Source: a virus
Direction: 5' to 3' (one strand)
Virus record (IMG/VR): IMGVR_UViG_3300025892_000037
Span: 1 to 47,241 of that record
DNA length: 47,241 bases
A model generated the notes under the pieces. That model made no database searches and had not been told where the DNA came from. It saw nothing but the letters and a program-made list of their open reading frames with translations. Positions 25,261 to 35,789 of this stretch are shown in pieces; positions within the stretch are counted from its first letter, which is position 1, and every line of letters starts with the position of its first letter. Position numbers and translations under genes: made by a program.

Positions 25261-26511
25261 TTACCCGAGTGCAGCTGCCAAAGCGACTGAAAAAGCATTA
25301 GTCGCCGCACTTGCGGATGTAATTAAAGTTCCTGTTTCATTTGGTATCGTAATTGTTCTGTCTGCCGTTGGGTCGACTACTGTTAAAGTAGTTTCAAATG
25401 AGTTGGCAGTTGCGCCTTCAAACACAATACTAGAATCTGTTAAATTTAACGAAGTGTGTATAGCATTACTGATTGTAGGTGAATTAAGCGTTGGACTTGT
25501 AAGAGTTTTATTCGTTAAAGTTTGTGTGCCTGTTTTTGTAACGACTGTATTATCAATAGCAATTGTTACTGTTTGTCCTGTACCTGAAGTAGAAATACCA
25601 GTGCCGCCTGCAACAGTAAGCGTTTGACTATCTAAGTCAATTGCAATTGTGCCAGAATCAGATGTTATATCTAAATCTTGAGCAGTTACTTGTGCATCTA
25701 CATAAGCCTTAATAGATTGTTGAGTAGCAACTTTTGTTGCACTATTAGAATCCATATTATCTTCATCAAGCACAGCACTACCTGACACAGCAGTATTCAA
25801 TACAGGACTTGTAAGTGTTGCTGATGTAAGTGTCTTGTTTGTTAAGGTTTGTGTGCCTGTTAAAGTAGTTACGGTTGAATCAATCGCAAGAGTTATTGTA
25901 TTGCCAGAACCTACTGAAGCAAGTCCAGTACCACCAGCAATTGTCAGAGTTTCACTATCTAAGTCAATACTTAATGCGCCACCACTATCACCCTGAAAAT
26001 CTAGGTCTTGTGCAGTTATTTGTGCATCAACATATGCCTTAATTGATTGTTGAGATGCTAATTTAGTTGCAGAGTTACTATCGAAACCATCTTCGTCAAG
26101 AAACGCAGAACCAGATATTGCAGTATTAAATACACCACTTGTAATTGTTGGTGCAGTTAAAGTTTTGTTCGTAAGTGTCTGTGTTGCATCTGTTATTACC
26201 AGAGTTCCAGAAGCATCAGGGAAAGTAATTGTTCTGTCTGCCGTTGGGTCTGCAACCGCAAGTGTTGTTTCATAAGCATCATCAGTCGAGCCCTCAAATG
26301 TAATTTGAGATTCAAAAGTTGTTGCGCCAGTCTTAATACCGGTTACTTCTGTGTTCATTAAAGTAATTGCCTCAACAATATCTGTTGCTGATGCGATTAC
26401 ACCAGAAGCACTCGTTATACTTGCAATATCACCGACATCGGCTGCCGTTGAGTTGTAAGTTGTTCTTAGTGTGTCTAAGGTTGCTGTGTTTGCTACATTT
26501 CTATCTGCCAT
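25261..26511 (-). CDS. Repeat-containing virion structural protein (paralogue 1)
   Basis: A 416-residue protein, paralogous to the next gene upstream. Both begin MADR-VA-TDTL with NSTAADVGDIA or NGTAADVGDIA, carry two or three copies of a unit SGSAVLDEDNMDSNSATKVA followed by TQQSIKAYVDAQVTAQDLD, and end with an ALG tail. TQTLTNKTLTSP segments and an FEGATANSFETTL block link it to the fibres. The repeats suggest a beta-helical or fibrous trimer. Function unknown; probably a short fibre or a connector at the baseplate. Confidence 0.7.
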   Translation of the reverse strand: MADRNVANTATLDTLRTTYNSTAADVGDIASITSASGVIASATDIVEAITLMNTEVTGIKTGATTFESQITFEGSTDDAYETTLAVADPTADRTITFPDASGTLVITDATQTLTNKTLTAPTITSGVFNTAISGSAFLDEDGFDSNSATKLASQQSIKAYVDAQITAQDLDFQGDSGGALSIDLDSETLTIAGGTGLASVGSGNTITLAIDSTVTTLTGTQTLTNKTLTSATLTSPVLNTAVSGSAVLDEDNMDSNSATKVATQQSIKAYVDAQVTAQDLDITSDSGTIAIDLDSQTLTVAGGTGISTSGTGQTVTIAIDNTVVTKTGTQTLTNKTLTSPTLNSPTISNAIHTSLNLTDSSIVFEGATANSFETTLTVVDPTADRTITIPNETGTLITSASAATNAFSVALAAALG

Positions 26512-26523
26512 AATACTATTTAT

Positions 26524-27795
26524 CTATCCTAATGCGATACATCTAACAATGTGTCCGAACTTGCTAGCGTGGGTTGCTGTTGTAATGCAAGTCATACTTG
26601 CATCTGGTATTGTAATTACATTATCTGCCGTTGGGTTGGCTGCCGTCAAAGTTGTTTCATAAGCATCAGCAGTTGAGCCTTCAAAAATGATTCCTTGTGA
26701 ACTAGTACCTGGCCCAATATATAATGAAGATAATGTTTGGCCGTTTGCATATGTGTAAGTATCAATCACTGGTTCTGTAAAAGTTTTATTTGTAAATGTT
26801 TGTGATGCCGTTGTTATAGCAACTGCTGAAGAAATAGCAGGAGTTATTGTTTGACTTGATGCTGATACTGAAATCTGACTACCGCCCACAAAAGACATAG
26901 TTTGACTATCTAAATCGACTGTAACATTTCCACTATCTGTTGTTGCATCTAAATCTTGAGCAGTTACTTGTGCATCAACATATGCCTTAATACTTTGTTG
27001 TGTTGCAAGCTGTGTTGCACTATTAGAGCTCAAATTATCTTCATCTAATATAGCACTACCAGAAACTTGTGTATTCAAAGTAGATGTGTTAAAAGTAGGA
27101 CTAGTTAATGTCTTACTTGCAAGTGTTTGAGTTCCTGTTAATGTAGTAACTGTACTATCTATATTGAAAGTCATAGTGTTACTATTTCCTACAGAATCAA
27201 TACCAGTGCCGCCAGCAAAAGTCATTGTTTCAGAGTCCATTGTGATTTGTAGATTTCCGCCACTATCTCCAGCGAAAACTAAATCCATATCTGTATCTAT
27301 TTGATTATCTACATATGCCTTGATACTTTGTTGTGTTGCAACTTTAGTGGCAGAATTGCTTGACATATCATCTTCATCAAGTACCGCACTTCCTGAAACA
27401 GCAGTATTCAATACAGGACTTGTTATAGTAGGAGTTGGAAATGTTTTTGCAGTAGATGTATCAGCATTATCTGTCAACATCACTCCACCACTACCATCTA
27501 CAAAAGTCCATGTGCGGTCAGCAGTTGGGTCTGTAAATGACAAGGTCATTTCATAGTCGTCATCCGTCGAACCTTCCCAAACCATAGTTGATGCTGGGAA
27601 TACAAACGCATCTGTTGTGATTTCTGGAAGTTCTGGATTAAGGGCCACAATAGCCTCAACAACATCAGTTGCCGAAGCAATATAACTAGTTGCGCTCAAT
27701 ATATCAGCAATATCACCAACATCTGCGGCTGTACCATTAAACTCGTGTCTAAAGTAATTTAATGTATCTGTAGCTGCTACTATTCTATCTGCCAT
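26524..27795 (-). CDS. Repeat-containing virion structural protein (paralogue 2)
   Basis: A 423-residue paralogue of the 25261-26511 product, with three LDEDxxSSNSAT-xATQQSIKAYVD units and a divergent C-terminus ending KFGHIVRCIALG. Tandem duplication followed by divergence is the simple explanation. The start overlaps the end of the small coiled-coil gene by 11 bp. As with its neighbour, a virion fibre role is inferred from the shared FEGSTADAYETTL module. Confidence 0.7.
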   Translation of the reverse strand: MADRIVAATDTLNYFRHEFNGTAADVGDIADILSATSYIASATDVVEAIVALNPELPEITTDAFVFPASTMVWEGSTDDDYEMTLSFTDPTADRTWTFVDGSGGVMLTDNADTSTAKTFPTPTITSPVLNTAVSGSAVLDEDDMSSNSATKVATQQSIKAYVDNQIDTDMDLVFAGDSGGNLQITMDSETMTFAGGTGIDSVGNSNTMTFNIDSTVTTLTGTQTLASKTLTSPTFNTSTLNTQVSGSAILDEDNLSSNSATQLATQQSIKAYVDAQVTAQDLDATTDSGNVTVDLDSQTMSFVGGSQISVSASSQTITPAISSAVAITTASQTFTNKTFTEPVIDTYTYANGQTLSSLYIGPGTSSQGIIFEGSTADAYETTLTAANPTADNVITIPDASMTCITTATHASKFGHIVRCIALG

Positions 27796-28033
27796 TTGCC
27801 AACCCTATAAGTAAGTCTTTAATTTCTCGCATTTCTGTTTTTAATTCATTTACATCACGAATCACACTTCTTATTTCGTCATTCTGTTCTTTCTGTTTTC
27901 TTTTTCTCGCCATATAACGAGCATAAGCATCGGAGTCAGTATTGACAATTGCTTGAGATTTTAAATCTCTAACTAAGTTTGCGTGACCTTTAACCTTTGC
28001 AGTATCTTCCATAAGATTAAACTGCCAAGGCAA
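27785..28033 (-). CDS. Small coiled-coil protein
   Basis: An 82-residue charged, helical protein (MPWQFNLMEDTAKVKGHANL, then RKRKQKEQNDEIRSVIRDVN and ELKTEMREIKDLLIGLANG). The last 40 residues have heptad spacing for a coiled coil. It overlaps the end of the large DUF4815-type gene by 17 bp and the next gene by 11 bp, so it belongs to the baseplate/fibre transcript. Function unknown; assembly chaperone or trimerisation partner are options. Confidence 0.65.
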   Translation of the reverse strand: MPWQFNLMEDTAKVKGHANLVRDLKSQAIVNTDSDAYARYMARKRKQKEQNDEIRSVIRDVNELKTEMREIKDLLIGLANGR

Positions 28034-31000
28034 TTCCTCTCATATCTCGTAAAATAGGTGGCTGTGAACTGTTTGTTCCAGACATCACTACCTTCAACTG
28101 AAACGCAGTAAATTCAGGCAAATCACTTGCACTAAATTTCTGTTCTTTAAATGTCAAACTATCTTTTGAAGGGTCAACTGCCGTGTCTGAAGTTCCATCA
28201 GAGTTAAACGCTGCCCAGGCAACATCACCGAGTTTTCTTGCATCCTCGGCACTTGTAATACGATAATATAATCTAAGTGTTGCCGTAGATTGAACATTTG
28301 CAGAAATTCTAATATCTAACGCAGTAGCGTCATTAGTCAATATAACAGGTCTTGTCATATACTTAGCAGAAGCACTACCGCCAGTATTTGTTGTTTCTTC
28401 AACAAAATCAGGAGTAGTTCCGTCTATTGGGTTATTTAATCTGTTCTGTATTAAGAACGCACTCAATCTTTGTGTGTCAATCACAGGCGAAATATTATTA
28501 CTCTCTACAGGAGTTGACATAGAAATTGCAAGATTAAATGATTTACTACTAGACATCTCATTCGTTTCATTGATTGCACTAGCAATTAAATGCGGCGCAC
28601 TCATATAGTAATCTTCATTAAATGTTACTGATATTGCCTTTGATGTTGCAGCCAATGAGTATTCTGTTTCAGAACCTTCAAGTGTTCTACCAGTTGTGTT
28701 TCTCATTGTTGCAGTCAATGATGTAGTTGGCGGTTGTATTGCACCAACGACAGGTTGAATTACATCATAGAGAATATTTCTTGTTGCAGTTACATTAGCT
28801 AATCCAGCACACTCACCAGACGCCGAAGCAGTATCAGAGTTTTGTGCAGTAATAGTGTAAGAATCTAACTTAATATTTCCAATCGTAGTATATGTGCCAT
28901 TAAGGTTTGTGTGTGCAATGCCGTTGTGTGAACCAGAAGGAACGCCTGCGATTGTAACATTAGCAGATGTACTGTGCATACCATGATTAGGATGATGAAC
29001 AGTAACCGTAGTAGAACCACTAGTTGTTGTAAGTGGGTTTTGTTTCAATGTCTTAGTCGGAATTATATCATTTACAAGATGAACTGTACCAGTTGTTGCC
29101 TCTGTAAACTTAGCACGATTAAGAATAAACTTCACATCTTCATTCTGTTCAGCAGTCCAAGTACTTCCATTCTGCGACTTAAACATTCCACCAAATGTCG
29201 GTTGTTTAGAAATCAATCTATTGTCATCTAAAGTCTTTTGTCCCATTCTAGCCGTGTATATAGTGTAGTTCGGAGAATTTGACTTTGCAACAAAACAGTA
29301 CTCTGTATTTTCTTTTAAGAATACAGGACTTGGGAATGTGAATGTTGTTGACTCAGAAGCATCTGAAGAAACACTTACATCGCCTGCATCTACAAACACT
29401 TGACCAAACGGAACAATTGTTTGAGATGGATATCCATTAACCATTGTTCTGATTTGAACTTGTACAGGAGTTACACTTGCCTTAGATGAGAAGTATAATT
29501 CACAACTTGTAATAAACAAACCATTTGTAGAATCTACAAAGAAGGATTGAGCAACAGGGTCTGGATTATGATGTCTGTGTGGTGGATTACCAGCCCAAAC
29601 TTGAGTGTTAGTAGTGTCTATATTTGTTCTTGTTATAGTCTGGTCCTCTTGAACATCTGTTCTTGAAATTTGAGGTTCTCTCGTAGACACAATAGTTTCT
29701 TGAACTTGTTGTATCATTCCTTTTGCAGTATAATCAGCCTCAGCAGATGTAAACACATCGCCAACCATATCATTTGTTGAACTAGTTGTTAATCTAAATG
29801 TTCTCTTACCTGTTCTCCAGATAGGACCTTGATGACTCGCTCTGTTCCATTTTCCAGTTGGCGGTTCAGGAATTGAAAAAACTCCTGATACTTGACCAGC
29901 GGCATTAGTTGTTAGAGCCGCACCTGCACTACTTCCTGTTGGTGTAACATAAGCAGAAACATCAATACCATCAAAGAATGGATAAACTCTTGTTAGAGGT
30001 TTCATATCTTTTGCATCAAATGAAACATCTTTTCCTCGAATGAATGGAGCAAACGCAACACTCACCACTCTATCACCAAAACTTGTTCTTACAGCATTTG
30101 GTATTAAACCAGTACGAATTCCTGCCCTTCTAAGTCCAACTCGTTGTGCAGTTTCAATAGTTGTTGTTTGAGTCTGCCAACCAAAACCAGGAGTTTGAGT
30201 ATTTGTTCTATTTGTTTCTTGTACTGAGCCAGACCATTGTTCGTTCCAGTTACCCCAAACAGTACCAAGATTTAAATCTAATACACCAGCAGAAGCAAGA
30301 TTTGTCAATGTATCGAATGTGCCTGGCATATCGACTTGTAAATCGGGTAATGTTTCAGTTGCCATCCACTCATCCATTTCAGGTAAAAGCGTTATTGTGC
30401 CAACATAGTCGATTACATCAAATGGTTGTAAATTAATTGTAGTACTGGCATATGGTTGTTCTGCATATGCTTCACTCGTATAAGGTAGTGTAATCAAATC
30501 ACCAGTCTTTTGATAACCGTTTGTTGTTCTAATTGCATCAGTCATTGCAGTACTGTTTTCTAATGAACTATCTGACTCTATTAGATTAATATTGTCTTGA
30601 TGGAACGCAGGGCGTAATTCGCCGTTTGCCATGTCCATAGAAACTGAATAGTCTGCATCTGTTACATCTGCAATTCCATGTCCAGTAAAGTTATCTACGA
30701 TAATACCATTCTTAAATCTATCAAAGCCGTCAGCATCTTGTATTTGCATATTTTGTGCTTCTGCTTCTAGTAGAGATAGTTGTGTATAGTATTCTACATT
30801 TTCTAGTCGTTTCTCTATACGACCGATATCTCTCATTGTATATCGTCTATTATCTTGTGGTGTTATTTTAATATCTTCTGTATTAAATGTGTATGCAGGT
30901 ATAAACATCTTATACAATAGCATAGCATCTGCAATACCTTCAGGTTCGATAGGCTCAACTGCCGAAGCGCCAGAGATTACTTTAAAGTCGCCATTAGATG

Positions 31001-34000
31001 CCATGAACACTTTATCTCTACGACTTAAATAGAACTCCAAGTCAGCAGTAATGTCTGTGTTGAATTTTGCAAATTCGACTGTAGAAGCACCTGTGCCACT
31101 AAATTGTCTGTCTTGTCCATCACCAGAATCAATAGTTGTAGCATTATCAACTCTTGGTCTAAGGTCTAGTACATCTCTTAATTCAAACTTCTCACCAGTA
31201 ACATCAGAAGTATAAGAAGGTATATCACCATAGTCTATACCAGAATAACTATCTACACAGAAGAAGTTGCCAGCGCCGTGGGCGTAATAATCGTATGTGA
31301 TAAGAAGTCTACCTGTTGGGGCAGATTCGCCTGCCTTTCTTACTAGACGACCAACATCATAGAAGTTATCTCTTTGTCCAGTATCTAAATCAAATCTGTG
31401 TGTAATATCTAGGTCTGTAGAAGCGGCTGCAGTACTAAAGTCAGCAGACATATAAACAGACTGAACATTGTAAACATCAGCATATCCTAGATTGATTTCA
31501 GTTTTACTTGCAAGAGCTGATGTATCAACAGTCTTAGTTATATCTGTTGTTGCAGTCTTTGTTTTTGCACCAACAACAGAAGCAGAAATAGTTGCAAGAA
31601 TCTTAACTTTACTTCCATTAAATGTGCTGCCTAAATCGATTGCTAAAGTTTTGCCTGTTGGTGAACCGCCAAGTGTATAGTCGCCAGAACTCGAAAGCGT
31701 TATTATATCTCCAACTTCACCAGCAGTAGCACTACCGCCTTTAGTCATTACAGAAACAGTAACATCTGCCTCTGAATGTGCAGTAAATATTTCGTTAGTA
31801 CCAGCAGTAAGTGTCGCAGTACCAGAACTTGAAAGGGTTGAAACGAACTGTCTGCGAATCTTAAATGATGTATCACTAATACTAGAATTATCTTCTGTCA
31901 ATAATGTCTTAGTTACTTGATATGGTAATTTAAATAATAAACTATCATTTGTTGGTGATTGAATTTTTGTTCTTCTTCTTGTGAACTGTACTGTTGTTGC
32001 AGTTGTACTACCTAAACCACTAGACATCTCTGCCTTTGTATCTGAAGCAATACTATCTACAATTCTTGTAACTGTGTTGTTAGCATCATCTGTGAATGTG
32101 ATTGAATCGCCAATTTGTAATTCAGTTGTGAACCTAGTTCCAGAACCAAATACTGTGTCTGCGGCCTGCGATTCTTGTGATATTACATCACCACTATTAT
32201 CTTCTAGTAGAATCTTACCACCAGCGTTTGCCGAACCACCAGTAGTTCCGTTTAATAGTATATCTCCAGCAGTCGAAAGAGCCGCAGTTGTTGAAATTGT
32301 TCCCGTTAGTTTTTTGTGAGCACCAAATGTTGATGTTAAATCTACATCAGCAGTGTATGTCGGTGAACCTGCCATCGAAACACCTTTTGTCTGTGCAAAT
32401 ACTTTTTGTTCAAATCCTTTACAACCATAGGCATTATACTGAACGACAGCAGTGTTACTAGAAGAACCGCCCGTTGCAGTTTCGCCTTGTGTAAATGTTC
32501 CTTTTACATTCGACAAAACAACGACTGTATGTGATGCTGTTCCGCCAGAGGTATATGCTGAGAAACCAGTTCCGTCAACTGGGTCTGTTGCTGATACTGA
32601 AGAAGTCGAAGCATCATATAACTCAAAATTAGTCGAAGATGGATTCTTTACAGTATAGAAGTTGCCATTTAAATCTGTCATACCACCAACACTTGCAAAC
32701 TTGACTTGTTGGCCTTCAATAAAGTTGTGGCCGCCAGAGCATGTTACAACAGGTGGGTTTGCTTGTGAAACTCCTGTTACTGTTGCTTCACCCAAAGATG
32801 TGATACTCTCAACAATACCTGTTGCACCTGAAGAGCCGCCAGTTAATGTTTCACCTGTTGTGAGAGCACCTGAAGCAGGGCCGTAAACATTCAAATGGGC
32901 GAACATTACAGTATCAAATAGATAGTGTTTATATGTGTTAGATGTTAGAGATGAAGTTGACATGAAAACACCAGAAGCAGTTCCAGAGTTGTATTCTATG
33001 CCTCTACTCTTTGCACGACCAATGTCATAAACTGTGCCGTCATTGTTGACTTGTTCTGTTCCTCTTGTGCCATGAACTGCACTTACTAATCGAACTTTCT
33101 TATATGCCTCTGTTTCTCCAGAAACGAATCCGACATCAGGTGTGCCATAGACATTAGTAACATTAACAAACGGAAGTTGTGCAACACGAGTAACAATACC
33201 ACTCGCAGTATCAAAATCTCTCGCCTTATCTATGTCAACATAAGTTGTTCCGTGTTTTGCAATTTCATAACCTTTAACATATGCCTTGCCTTGTGAAAGA
33301 CCTAATGCCAACTTAGCCTCACTTGCAGTATTGCCGTCAACAGATGTGGCCCCAGCCGCATAGATACCACGATTTGTTCCTGATATTAAATGTTCTCTTG
33401 GGTCTAAATCAAAATTACGAACAACATAATCACCACTCTCGTCAAATGTTCTTCTCGCAAGCGTATCTTCTAAAACAGAATATTGTGTTGAAGTAACCTT
33501 ATTAGCTACTGTACCATTTCTTACTCTCATTAATTCAACAAAACTTGCGTCAGCAGTTGAAGTCAATGAAAGTTTAGCAAGAGTTAAATCAATTTTGAAT
33601 CTGTGAGCGCCAGCCGCATTTGCGTTTGATGAGCCTGTTGCGTTATCTAGTAATGTTGTGTCGTCTGTTGAAGTAACAAAAGTTTCTGATATTGTTAGAC
33701 CAACACGATAACTTGGTGTGTTTGTGTACTTGTCTAATATGAGTGTTTGCTCAGATACAGAAACGAAGAAGCCATTAATGTAATAAGTACCAGCCTCTAT
33801 CTTAACAGCAGCGCCTTGAGCCGTTGTAGAAACAACTGCCGTACCAGCAGTACTAGTTAATGTTTCACCATCTGTAAATACAGCACTATCATTATCTGTT
33901 CCTGAATTTCTATATTTTACAAATAAAGTATCAGGGTCAGTACCATCTGTTGCCGCAATATTAACTACATCAGCAGAAACGCCTGAAGTACCACCAGTTA

Positions 34001-34280
34001 CTTGAGTGCCGTTGAAACTCGCAAGAGTTCCAGTAAATGAAGTTAATTTAACGGCGTTATAGTGAAAGTCTGGTTCAATTTGACCAGGAACAACCATTGC
34101 ACCGTGCTCAAAGATGTGGTCACCAAATTTCTCAATTTGATTTTGCGTGATAGATTGTTGTGTTGTTAGTTCCCTTGCTTGAACAGCATACGCTGGTCGA
34201 TACATGACTCTGTGAAACTTTTTGGCTTCATCATAGTCGTCATAATAAGGACTAACATTAAAATCAGTTTTAGATGCCAT
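28017..34280 (-). CDS. Very large baseplate/fibre-connector structural protein (DUF4815-like)
   Basis: A 2087-residue virion protein, the longest gene here. The N-terminus (TDFNVSPYYDDYDEAKKFHR, YRPAYAVQARELTTQQSITQ, EKFGDHIFEHGAMVVPG) is the DUF4815-type start found in marine T4-like phages. Insertion-like modules with ETLTGGSSGATGIVESI and ETATGGSSSNTAVVQY repeat in the first third. Later parts include DLRPRVDN and a QSFFVDSTNGLFITSCELYF/SPVFLKENTEYCFVAKS segment typical of carbohydrate-facing beta-sandwiches. It lies where T4 has genes 9-10, so a wedge-to-fibre connector is likely but inferred. Confidence 0.72.
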   Translation of the reverse strand: MASKTDFNVSPYYDDYDEAKKFHRVMYRPAYAVQARELTTQQSITQNQIEKFGDHIFEHGAMVVPGQIEPDFHYNAVKLTSFTGTLASFNGTQVTGGTSGVSADVVNIAATDGTDPDTLFVKYRNSGTDNDSAVFTDGETLTSTAGTAVVSTTAQGAAVKIEAGTYYINGFFVSVSEQTLILDKYTNTPSYRVGLTISETFVTSTDDTTLLDNATGSSNANAAGAHRFKIDLTLAKLSLTSTADASFVELMRVRNGTVANKVTSTQYSVLEDTLARRTFDESGDYVVRNFDLDPREHLISGTNRGIYAAGATSVDGNTASEAKLALGLSQGKAYVKGYEIAKHGTTYVDIDKARDFDTASGIVTRVAQLPFVNVTNVYGTPDVGFVSGETEAYKKVRLVSAVHGTRGTEQVNNDGTVYDIGRAKSRGIEYNSGTASGVFMSTSSLTSNTYKHYLFDTVMFAHLNVYGPASGALTTGETLTGGSSGATGIVESITSLGEATVTGVSQANPPVVTCSGGHNFIEGQQVKFASVGGMTDLNGNFYTVKNPSSTNFELYDASTSSVSATDPVDGTGFSAYTSGGTASHTVVVLSNVKGTFTQGETATGGSSSNTAVVQYNAYGCKGFEQKVFAQTKGVSMAGSPTYTADVDLTSTFGAHKKLTGTISTTAALSTAGDILLNGTTGGSANAGGKILLEDNSGDVISQESQAADTVFGSGTRFTTELQIGDSITFTDDANNTVTRIVDSIASDTKAEMSSGLGSTTATTVQFTRRRTKIQSPTNDSLLFKLPYQVTKTLLTEDNSSISDTSFKIRRQFVSTLSSSGTATLTAGTNEIFTAHSEADVTVSVMTKGGSATAGEVGDIITLSSSGDYTLGGSPTGKTLAIDLGSTFNGSKVKILATISASVVGAKTKTATTDITKTVDTSALASKTEINLGYADVYNVQSVYMSADFSTAAASTDLDITHRFDLDTGQRDNFYDVGRLVRKAGESAPTGRLLITYDYYAHGAGNFFCVDSYSGIDYGDIPSYTSDVTGEKFELRDVLDLRPRVDNATTIDSGDGQDRQFSGTGASTVEFAKFNTDITADLEFYLSRRDKVFMASNGDFKVISGASAVEPIEPEGIADAMLLYKMFIPAYTFNTEDIKITPQDNRRYTMRDIGRIEKRLENVEYYTQLSLLEAEAQNMQIQDADGFDRFKNGIIVDNFTGHGIADVTDADYSVSMDMANGELRPAFHQDNINLIESDSSLENSTAMTDAIRTTNGYQKTGDLITLPYTSEAYAEQPYASTTINLQPFDVIDYVGTITLLPEMDEWMATETLPDLQVDMPGTFDTLTNLASAGVLDLNLGTVWGNWNEQWSGSVQETNRTNTQTPGFGWQTQTTTIETAQRVGLRRAGIRTGLIPNAVRTSFGDRVVSVAFAPFIRGKDVSFDAKDMKPLTRVYPFFDGIDVSAYVTPTGSSAGAALTTNAAGQVSGVFSIPEPPTGKWNRASHQGPIWRTGKRTFRLTTSSTNDMVGDVFTSAEADYTAKGMIQQVQETIVSTREPQISRTDVQEDQTITRTNIDTTNTQVWAGNPPHRHHNPDPVAQSFFVDSTNGLFITSCELYFSSKASVTPVQVQIRTMVNGYPSQTIVPFGQVFVDAGDVSVSSDASESTTFTFPSPVFLKENTEYCFVAKSNSPNYTIYTARMGQKTLDDNRLISKQPTFGGMFKSQNGSTWTAEQNEDVKFILNRAKFTEATTGTVHLVNDIIPTKTLKQNPLTTTSGSTTVTVHHPNHGMHSTSANVTIAGVPSGSHNGIAHTNLNGTYTTIGNIKLDSYTITAQNSDTASASGECAGLANVTATRNILYDVIQPVVGAIQPPTTSLTATMRNTTGRTLEGSETEYSLAATSKAISVTFNEDYYMSAPHLIASAINETNEMSSSKSFNLAISMSTPVESNNISPVIDTQRLSAFLIQNRLNNPIDGTTPDFVEETTNTGGSASAKYMTRPVILTNDATALDIRISANVQSTATLRLYYRITSAEDARKLGDVAWAAFNSDGTSDTAVDPSKDSLTFKEQKFSASDLPEFTAFQLKVVMSGTNSSQPPILRDMRGIALAV

Positions 34281-34293
34281 GGTATTCCTTTAT

Positions 34294-35748
34294 TTAAAAT
34301 TCAATAATTAACTTAATATTTTCTGTCTGGTCAGACGCCCTTGTTATTGGACTTCTTTCTTCAACATATAATATATCTCCTGAGTCGGCCGCAAGTTCTG
34401 GATTTGAATAACCAGATGTAAATGAAACCCCATTTAATGTTCCACTAGTTGTGTTTGGAGTTGCAGAAGCACTTGATGTCTGTCCTGTGATTGCGTTTGA
34501 ACCACTAAATGCAGTTGCGTTACCATTCGAGTCTGTTCCGACATCTGGGAATCGTGTTTGATACCAGTATAAGATTTTGTTTGTTGAATCATACTCGATT
34601 ACTTTACCAACCGCACCAGTTGTAGCCTGATTAATTTCTTCGTCAGCAGAGAATGTTCCTGTTACACTTGTGAATCTAGCAGCATAAGTTTGTCGTCTAG
34701 TACTTGCACTTGCAACTGTTGTTGTTCCAAAGTTATATGGATTTCTTACAAGTCCGATTCTTCTAAAGTCGTTTGCAACACCAATATCAGATGTGCCTTC
34801 AGCACCAACGAGTGATTTGTTCATCATCACATAGAAAGCACCTAATTCTTTAAGTGCATCTGAGCCATGACCACCTTTAGGTGGAATGATTACATTAATG
34901 TTTGCACCAGAACCAGAACCACCAGCATTTGTAGCAGCAATAATATCTGCGTTTGTGATATATGCATAAGTGTATCCTGTTCCAGCAGTTGTAATAGAAA
35001 CTGATGCTACAGCACCAGAACTGATTGTTACGGAAGCAACACCAGATGAACCATCACCACGAATAGGGATTGCAGAAATAGTAGAACCTGAGGATGTATT
35101 ATAACCCGAACCACCAGCAACAACCAAAGCAGTGTCTAACGCACCATCAACGGCAGCAGCTGATACGGTAGAATCTGTTGAACAATGGATGAAGTCTGTC
35201 GACATGAAGTTAAGAGTTTCAGCAGAAGTTAATGAATACATGTACTTCCATCTGTAACCATCAGATGTACTAAAGATTGAGTTTGATGTAGAAGTTGGTT
35301 CTACTGTTGATGCTGTTGCACCATCATTCTCAATGACTTTGTAAACTGCATATGCACTATTCATCACAACAAAAGATGAATCCCAAAGATTCGTTGCACC
35401 ACTATTTGCGGCGTTTGATGAACTAATATTATGTTCGTACATATCGTAAGTTGTGCCTGTAGTCCAGTTTCTTCTTGGTATACATCTTGACACATCTGTA
35501 GATGCTATAATCTTTGCACCTAACATATCGTCCCAAGCATAGAACTCATCAGAAACGCCATCATTAGGCGTTGGTGGTGAAGCATCTGTTCCTTCTGCGA
35601 TTGTGTTTCCTTGAACATCAGCATCTGAGGCCCAAGCGTGTGCTCTTCCTATAAACAAATAATATGTTTCAGCAGCTGTTTCCGAGAAGGATTCAACGAA
35701 CTGTTCCGCATTATTTATTCTGAATTTATTTGTGATAATTGCTGCCAT
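34294..35748 (-). CDS. 8: Baseplate wedge protein (gp8-like)
   Basis: Wedge component that dimerises and links to gp7 and gp10. The 484 residues are longer than T4 gp8 (334) but share its start-to-end signature: AAIITNKFRINNAEQF, FIGRAHAW, DDMLGAKII followed by CIPRRNW, SDGYRWKYMYSLT, and the C-terminal GDILYVEERSPITRASDQTE then NIKLIIEF. The extra length is a Gly/Ser-rich insertion around residues 205-275. It sits between the gp7-position gene and the DUF4815-type gene, exactly in the T4 gp8 place. Confidence 0.88.
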   Translation of the reverse strand: MAAIITNKFRINNAEQFVESFSETAAETYYLFIGRAHAWASDADVQGNTIAEGTDASPPTPNDGVSDEFYAWDDMLGAKIIASTDVSRCIPRRNWTTGTTYDMYEHNISSSNAANSGATNLWDSSFVVMNSAYAVYKVIENDGATASTVEPTSTSNSIFSTSDGYRWKYMYSLTSAETLNFMSTDFIHCSTDSTVSAAAVDGALDTALVVAGGSGYNTSSGSTISAIPIRGDGSSGVASVTISSGAVASVSITTAGTGYTYAYITNADIIAATNAGGSGSGANINVIIPPKGGHGSDALKELGAFYVMMNKSLVGAEGTSDIGVANDFRRIGLVRNPYNFGTTTVASASTRRQTYAARFTSVTGTFSADEEINQATTGAVGKVIEYDSTNKILYWYQTRFPDVGTDSNGNATAFSGSNAITGQTSSASATPNTTSGTLNGVSFTSGYSNPELAADSGDILYVEERSPITRASDQTENIKLIIEF

Positions 35749-35773
35749 TGGTTTGTCCTATATTCTTTATATC

Positions 35774-35781
35774 TATTTATA
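35774..35781 (-). promoter_or_regulatory. Late-type promoter TATAAATA
   Basis: Exact minus-strand copy in the 41-bp gap, 26 bp upstream of the gp8 start at 35748. Confidence 0.7.
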
Positions 35782-35789
35782 ATGATTTA

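Noticed and set aside
28930-28945. Sequence AAGGAACGC resembling part of glutamine riboswitches
   Set aside because: It lies within the coding sequence of the large structural gene and the other conserved parts of the motif are absent.
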